Positions 61,666 to 64,000 of a stretch of DNA of 64,000 nt are shown one piece after another. The DNA is taken from positions 69,898 through 133,897 of the forward strand of contig JARGFT010000004.1 of NCBI GenBank assembly GCA_029210645.1, given 5' to 3'. Each line of letters opens with the position of its first letter. Positions within the stretch are counted from its first letter, which is position 1. The translations under genes and the position numbers were made by a program. The notes beneath the pieces are model-generated. The model saw only the letters and a program-made list of their open reading frames with translations, did not search any database and was not told the origin of the DNA. Origin of the DNA: Anaerosomatales bacterium. Lineage in GTDB: Bacteria > Actinomycetota > Coriobacteriia > Anaerosomatales > SLCP01.

Positions 61666-61902
61666 CTACTGACGTTGCAGTATCTTCTTGATCTCCTCGA
61701 CCGAGGGAACCCGGCCGGCGAGCACGACCTTCTCGTCGACGACGAGAGCCGGAGTGGTCATGACGCCATAGGAGATGATGTCGTTGATGTCGGTGACCTT
61801 CTCCACCGTCGCCTCGGCATCCAGCTCCGCAACAGCGCGCTTCGTGGCCTCTTCGAGTCGCTGGCAGTTGACACAACCCGAACCGAGAACCTTGAGAACC
61901 AT
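61666..61902 (-). CDS. Small thioredoxin-like protein (MTH895/redox-active disulfide type)
   Basis: 78 aa. Redox motif GSGCVNCQ at the N-terminus, then SYGVMTTPALVVDEKVV with the cis-Pro. This family often accompanies UPF0718 permeases and ArsR regulators. ATG 61902 has GGAAGGGG 7 nt upstream and lies 4 nt after the arsR stop. Cytoplasmic; possible reductase or metal carrier. Confidence 0.88.
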   Translation of the reverse strand: MVLKVLGSGCVNCQRLEEATKRAVAELDAEATVEKVTDINDIISYGVMTTPALVVDEKVVLAGRVPSVEEIKKILQRQ

Positions 61903-61906
61903 CACG

Positions 61907-62260
61907 TCACCCCTTCCCGGTACCTGCGAACGGACTACCCGCTCCCGCGAACGACTCGATCGCATCGGCAACCGCGTGCAACGCCAGATGATCGAGTGAG
62001 TAGTACACCCACTGCCCGCCCCGGCGGCCGTGTACCAGCCCCGCTTCGCGCAGGATCGTCATGTGGTGCGATATCGTCGAGGCCGCCAGACCCAGTGCTT
62101 CGGCAAGCTTGCAGGCGCACACCTCGCCGGGCCCGCAGCACGAGGTGTCGTCCGCAGGACCGCCCGCCTCCCCCAGAAGGCGCAGAATCTCCCGGCGCTG
62201 CGATGACGCGATCGCCTTGAGCGCCTCATCGAGTCCCGGGTAGTCGGTCTGTCCGGTCAT
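61907..62260 (-). CDS. arsR: ArsR-family metal(loid)-sensing repressor
   Basis: 117 aa winged helix-turn-helix. The recognition helix is AASTISHHMTILREAGL, the wing GRRGGQWVYYSL. The sensor cysteines are C48 and C50 (EVCACKLAE, equivalent to ELCVCDL of ArsR) with an extra pair, C41-C42, just before. It should repress the operon from the palindrome at 63458-63495 and release it on binding As(III), Sb(III) or a similar thiophile (inference). Confidence 0.9.
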   Translation of the reverse strand: MTGQTDYPGLDEALKAIASSQRREILRLLGEAGGPADDTSCCGPGEVCACKLAEALGLAASTISHHMTILREAGLVHGRRGGQWVYYSLDHLALHAVADAIESFAGAGSPFAGTGKG

Positions 62261-62264
62261 GACA

Positions 62265-63410
62265 TCACCATATCAGCCCGAAGACCCAGCTTCCGACCGT
62301 CGCGTAGGCCACCACGAGCATCACATACACCGCCGTCTTGCCCGTGCCGAGGACCTTGCGGATCACGAGCATATTCGGAAGGCTCAGCGAGGGTCCGGCC
62401 AGCAACAGGGCAAGCGCCGGACCGTCGGCCATACCCTTGCCGATGAGTGCCTGCAGGATCGGGATCTCGGTGAGAGTCGAGAAGTACATGAAGGCACCGA
62501 AGATCGCCGCCACCGCGTTGCCGGACAGCGAGTTCTCTCCGACGAGCGAGACCACGAGCGAGTCGGGGACAAAGACCATGACGAAGCCGGCGATGAACAC
62601 ACCGATGAAGAGAAGCGGCAGCAGCATCTTGGTGAAGCCCCACGTCTCGGTGAGCCACTGTGTGGTCGTCTCTCTGTGCAGGGCGAAGATGGCGATGCCC
62701 GCCACCAGGGCGACCAGCGCACCCATGAGCCCGTACTTCACGAGCGGGTCGATCGCCAGGCCGTTCACCACGAGCACGCCGACCATCGCGGCGAAGAGCG
62801 GGACGAGCGCACTGGAGGCCGTGCGAACCTGGTCGTACTCCTCGACGAACAACCCGCCGGCCTCCGGCTTCTCGCGGAAGATCGCCTGCATCGTCAGACC
62901 GACGAGCACCGAGAGACCGACCGCGGCAACGATGCGCGCCAGACCGAGCTTCAGGCCGAGGACCGACACCGTGAGGAACATGGCGGCGATGTTGATGGCG
63001 GGACCCGAGAACAGGAAGGTCACAGCCGGGCCGAGGCCGGCCCCGCGCCTGCTGATCCCCGCGAAGATCGGCAGGATCGTGCACGAACACACCGCGAGGA
63101 CGGCGCCCGAGACCGCCGCGAGCGAGTAGGAGACCACCCGATTCGCCTGGCTACCGAGGTAGCGCATGATGACGTCTTTGCGCACGAACACCGATATCGC
63201 ACCCGCTATGAAGAACGCCGGAACGAGACAGGTGAGGACGTGTGCGCGGGCATACTCGTTGAGCAGCGCGAAGCCTGAGAGGATCGCCCCGGTGAACACG
63301 GACGAGTCCATCGGCATGAAGTAGAAGAGCGCGAACCCGCCGATGATGAGCACGAGCGGCTTCCACTCCGTGCGCAACGAGAAACGGGCTTCGTCCAGCT
63401 GACCGTCCAA
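62265..63410 (-). CDS. UPF0718 (ArsP-like) permease
   Basis: 381 aa, about ten membrane helices. The family motif CSCTILPIFAGISRRGAGLG and a mirrored LTEIPILQALIGKGM near the C-terminus mark two repeats. ArsP members export organoarsenicals, but many UPF0718 proteins are uncharacterised. TTG 63410 has AGGAG 7 nt upstream. It is first in the operon with arsR 4 nt downstream. Confidence 0.88.
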   Translation of the reverse strand: MDGQLDEARFSLRTEWKPLVLIIGGFALFYFMPMDSSVFTGAILSGFALLNEYARAHVLTCLVPAFFIAGAISVFVRKDVIMRYLGSQANRVVSYSLAAVSGAVLAVCSCTILPIFAGISRRGAGLGPAVTFLFSGPAINIAAMFLTVSVLGLKLGLARIVAAVGLSVLVGLTMQAIFREKPEAGGLFVEEYDQVRTASSALVPLFAAMVGVLVVNGLAIDPLVKYGLMGALVALVAGIAIFALHRETTTQWLTETWGFTKMLLPLLFIGVFIAGFVMVFVPDSLVVSLVGENSLSGNAVAAIFGAFMYFSTLTEIPILQALIGKGMADGPALALLLAGPSLSLPNMLVIRKVLGTGKTAVYVMLVVAYATVGSWVFGLIW

Positions 63411-63457
63411 TGGGTGCTCCTGGTGTGTCGAGCGGCGGTCCCGGTGAGGGTCTGCCG

Positions 63458-63495
63458 CACTTCGATAGGTATCGAATTCGATACCTATCGAAGTG
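63458..63495. promoter_or_regulatory. 38-bp perfect palindrome, probable ArsR operator
   Basis: The left half is CACTTCGATAGGTATCGAA and the right half is its exact reverse complement, centred on GAATTC. Each half holds its own nested dyad, TCGATA-GG-TATCGA, so the site offers two tandem ArsR-type boxes. It lies 48 bp upstream of the permease start. The rest of 63411-63515 holds the leader only. Confidence 0.75.
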
Positions 63496-63515
63496 TACCG
63501 TCGGCGCGCCGGGCG

Positions 63516-64000
63516 TCAAGAGGCCGCCAGCAACCGCTCCGCGTTGCCGCCGAGAATTCCCTCGAGCTCGCCGGCTGTGAGACCGAGACGACGCAGATGC
63601 CCGATCTCCTCGGCGGGATGGGTCCACGGCCCGTCGGAGCCGAAGAGCACGCGACCGCTCCCGTGCGCCCGGACGAGCGAGACGAACTCCTCGTCGGGCA
63701 GGTGGCCGAGCGCGTGCATGCGCGCGAGCTCTGTCGCCGGGTCGTCGAGGTCCGGATGCATCGCTCCGAAGGCCACGATCCGGTCCCCGTTCGCAGACGA
63801 CGCCCACTCGTTGATCCGCTTCACCTGGGTCGGCTTCGTGGCCACCGGCTGCACGACCGACACGTCGACGCGCGATCGGTCCATCACCGCGATCAGGCCG
63901 GACACCGTGCCGTCGTAGACCGCGGCGACGTTACCTTCCGCCTCAAGAGACGCAACGGCGCCGGGGGCGATCGGGTCGGGGAAAGCGTGTGTGTGAAAGT
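63516..64000 (-). CDS. Amidohydrolase-family TIM-barrel protein (5' partial)
   Basis: The reading frame continues past the apparent start at 63905 to the window edge, where it reads FHTHAFPDPIAPGAV. This HxH strand-1 motif of amidohydrolases shows that the gene begins outside. FGAMHPDLDDP, VLFGSDGPW (metal Asp) and the C-terminal GGNAERLL agree with the decarboxylase/ACMSD-like amidohydrolase group. Its stop is 20 bp from the palindrome. Substrate unknown. Confidence 0.88.
   Translation of the reverse strand, partial: FHTHAFPDPIAPGAVASLEAEGNVAAVYDGTVSGLIAVMDRSRVDVSVVQPVATKPTQVKRINEWASSANGDRIVAFGAMHPDLDDPATELARMHALGHLPDEEFVSLVRAHGSGRVLFGSDGPWTHPAEEIGHLRRLGLTAGELEGILGGNAERLLAAS

Noticed and set aside
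1..64000. CRISPR arrays, insertion sequences, integrases or prophage genes
   Set aside because: No regularly spaced repeats, transposase motifs, terminal inverted repeats or phage structural genes were seen. The toxin-antitoxin pair is the only clearly accessory module.

Overview
The window is a gene-dense, high-GC stretch of a bacterial chromosome. It suggests an anaerobic, amino-acid-fermenting actinobacterium, most plausibly Coriobacteriia (Anaerosomatales/OPB41-like). That placement is inferred from gene content; no rRNA or taxonomic marker is present. Supporting signs are a complete V/A-type ATPase operon, an oxidative D-ornithine degradation cluster, an aldehyde:ferredoxin oxidoreductase, an Nfn-type transhydrogenase, frequent GTG starts, and Bacillus-like gene order around spoVG, veg and abrB. 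Almost every base is coding, and no intergenic gap reaches 300 bp. No CRISPR array, insertion sequence or prophage was seen.

Layout. 1-1818: aldehyde:ferredoxin oxidoreductase, 5' end outside the window. 1877-12520 (minus strand): ornithine catabolism, read ord, ortA, ortB, then oraS, oraE, a frameshifted flavodoxin-ferredoxin, a GNAT, a class III aminotransferase and a MutL/GlmL-type protein. A plus-strand VapBC-like toxin-antitoxin pair sits between ortB and oraS. 12615-17414: a zinc-ribbon protein, an NlpC/P60 wall hydrolase and the TldD/PmbA protease pair. 17625-26453 (minus): V-type ATPase H-I-K-E-C-F-A-B-(62-aa membrane protein)-D, whose K subunit keeps the known Na+ ligands. 26609-31500: CapA-like protein, degenerate M23 protein, DUF951, ACT/UPF0210 pair, LytTR response regulator. 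31603-36708: NfnAB, ApbE, DUF4870, M23 peptidase.

36757-49392 (mostly minus) has the order pth, rplY/ctc, prs, glmU, tRNA-Gln, spoVG, nucleotidyltransferase, ispE, veg, rsmA, yabE, flavodoxin, tatD, metG, abrB, rsmI. This closely mirrors the Bacillus subtilis abrB-to-spoVC region. 49396-57624: membrane protein, DUF362 ferredoxin, ROK kinase, an ImmA/IrrE-like protein lacking its catalytic Glu, a HEAT-repeat protein coupled to a degenerate HD-GYP protein, and a DUF5677 protein. 57703-64000: tRNA-Phe, M23 peptidase, PQQ-propeller lipoprotein, then a redox/metalloid operon (permease, ArsR, two thioredoxin-like proteins, short CcdA-like protein) behind a 38-bp perfect palindrome. A partial amidohydrolase closes the window.

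Together the genes describe ornithine fermentation to acetyl-CoA and alanine, with ferredoxin, NADH and NADPH balanced by AOR and Nfn. The V-ATPase would couple ATP to a (probably sodium) gradient. Several promoters share an extended -10 element TGCTAnnnT, and others have good -35/-10 pairs. Two genes carry single-base frameshifts that may be assembly errors.
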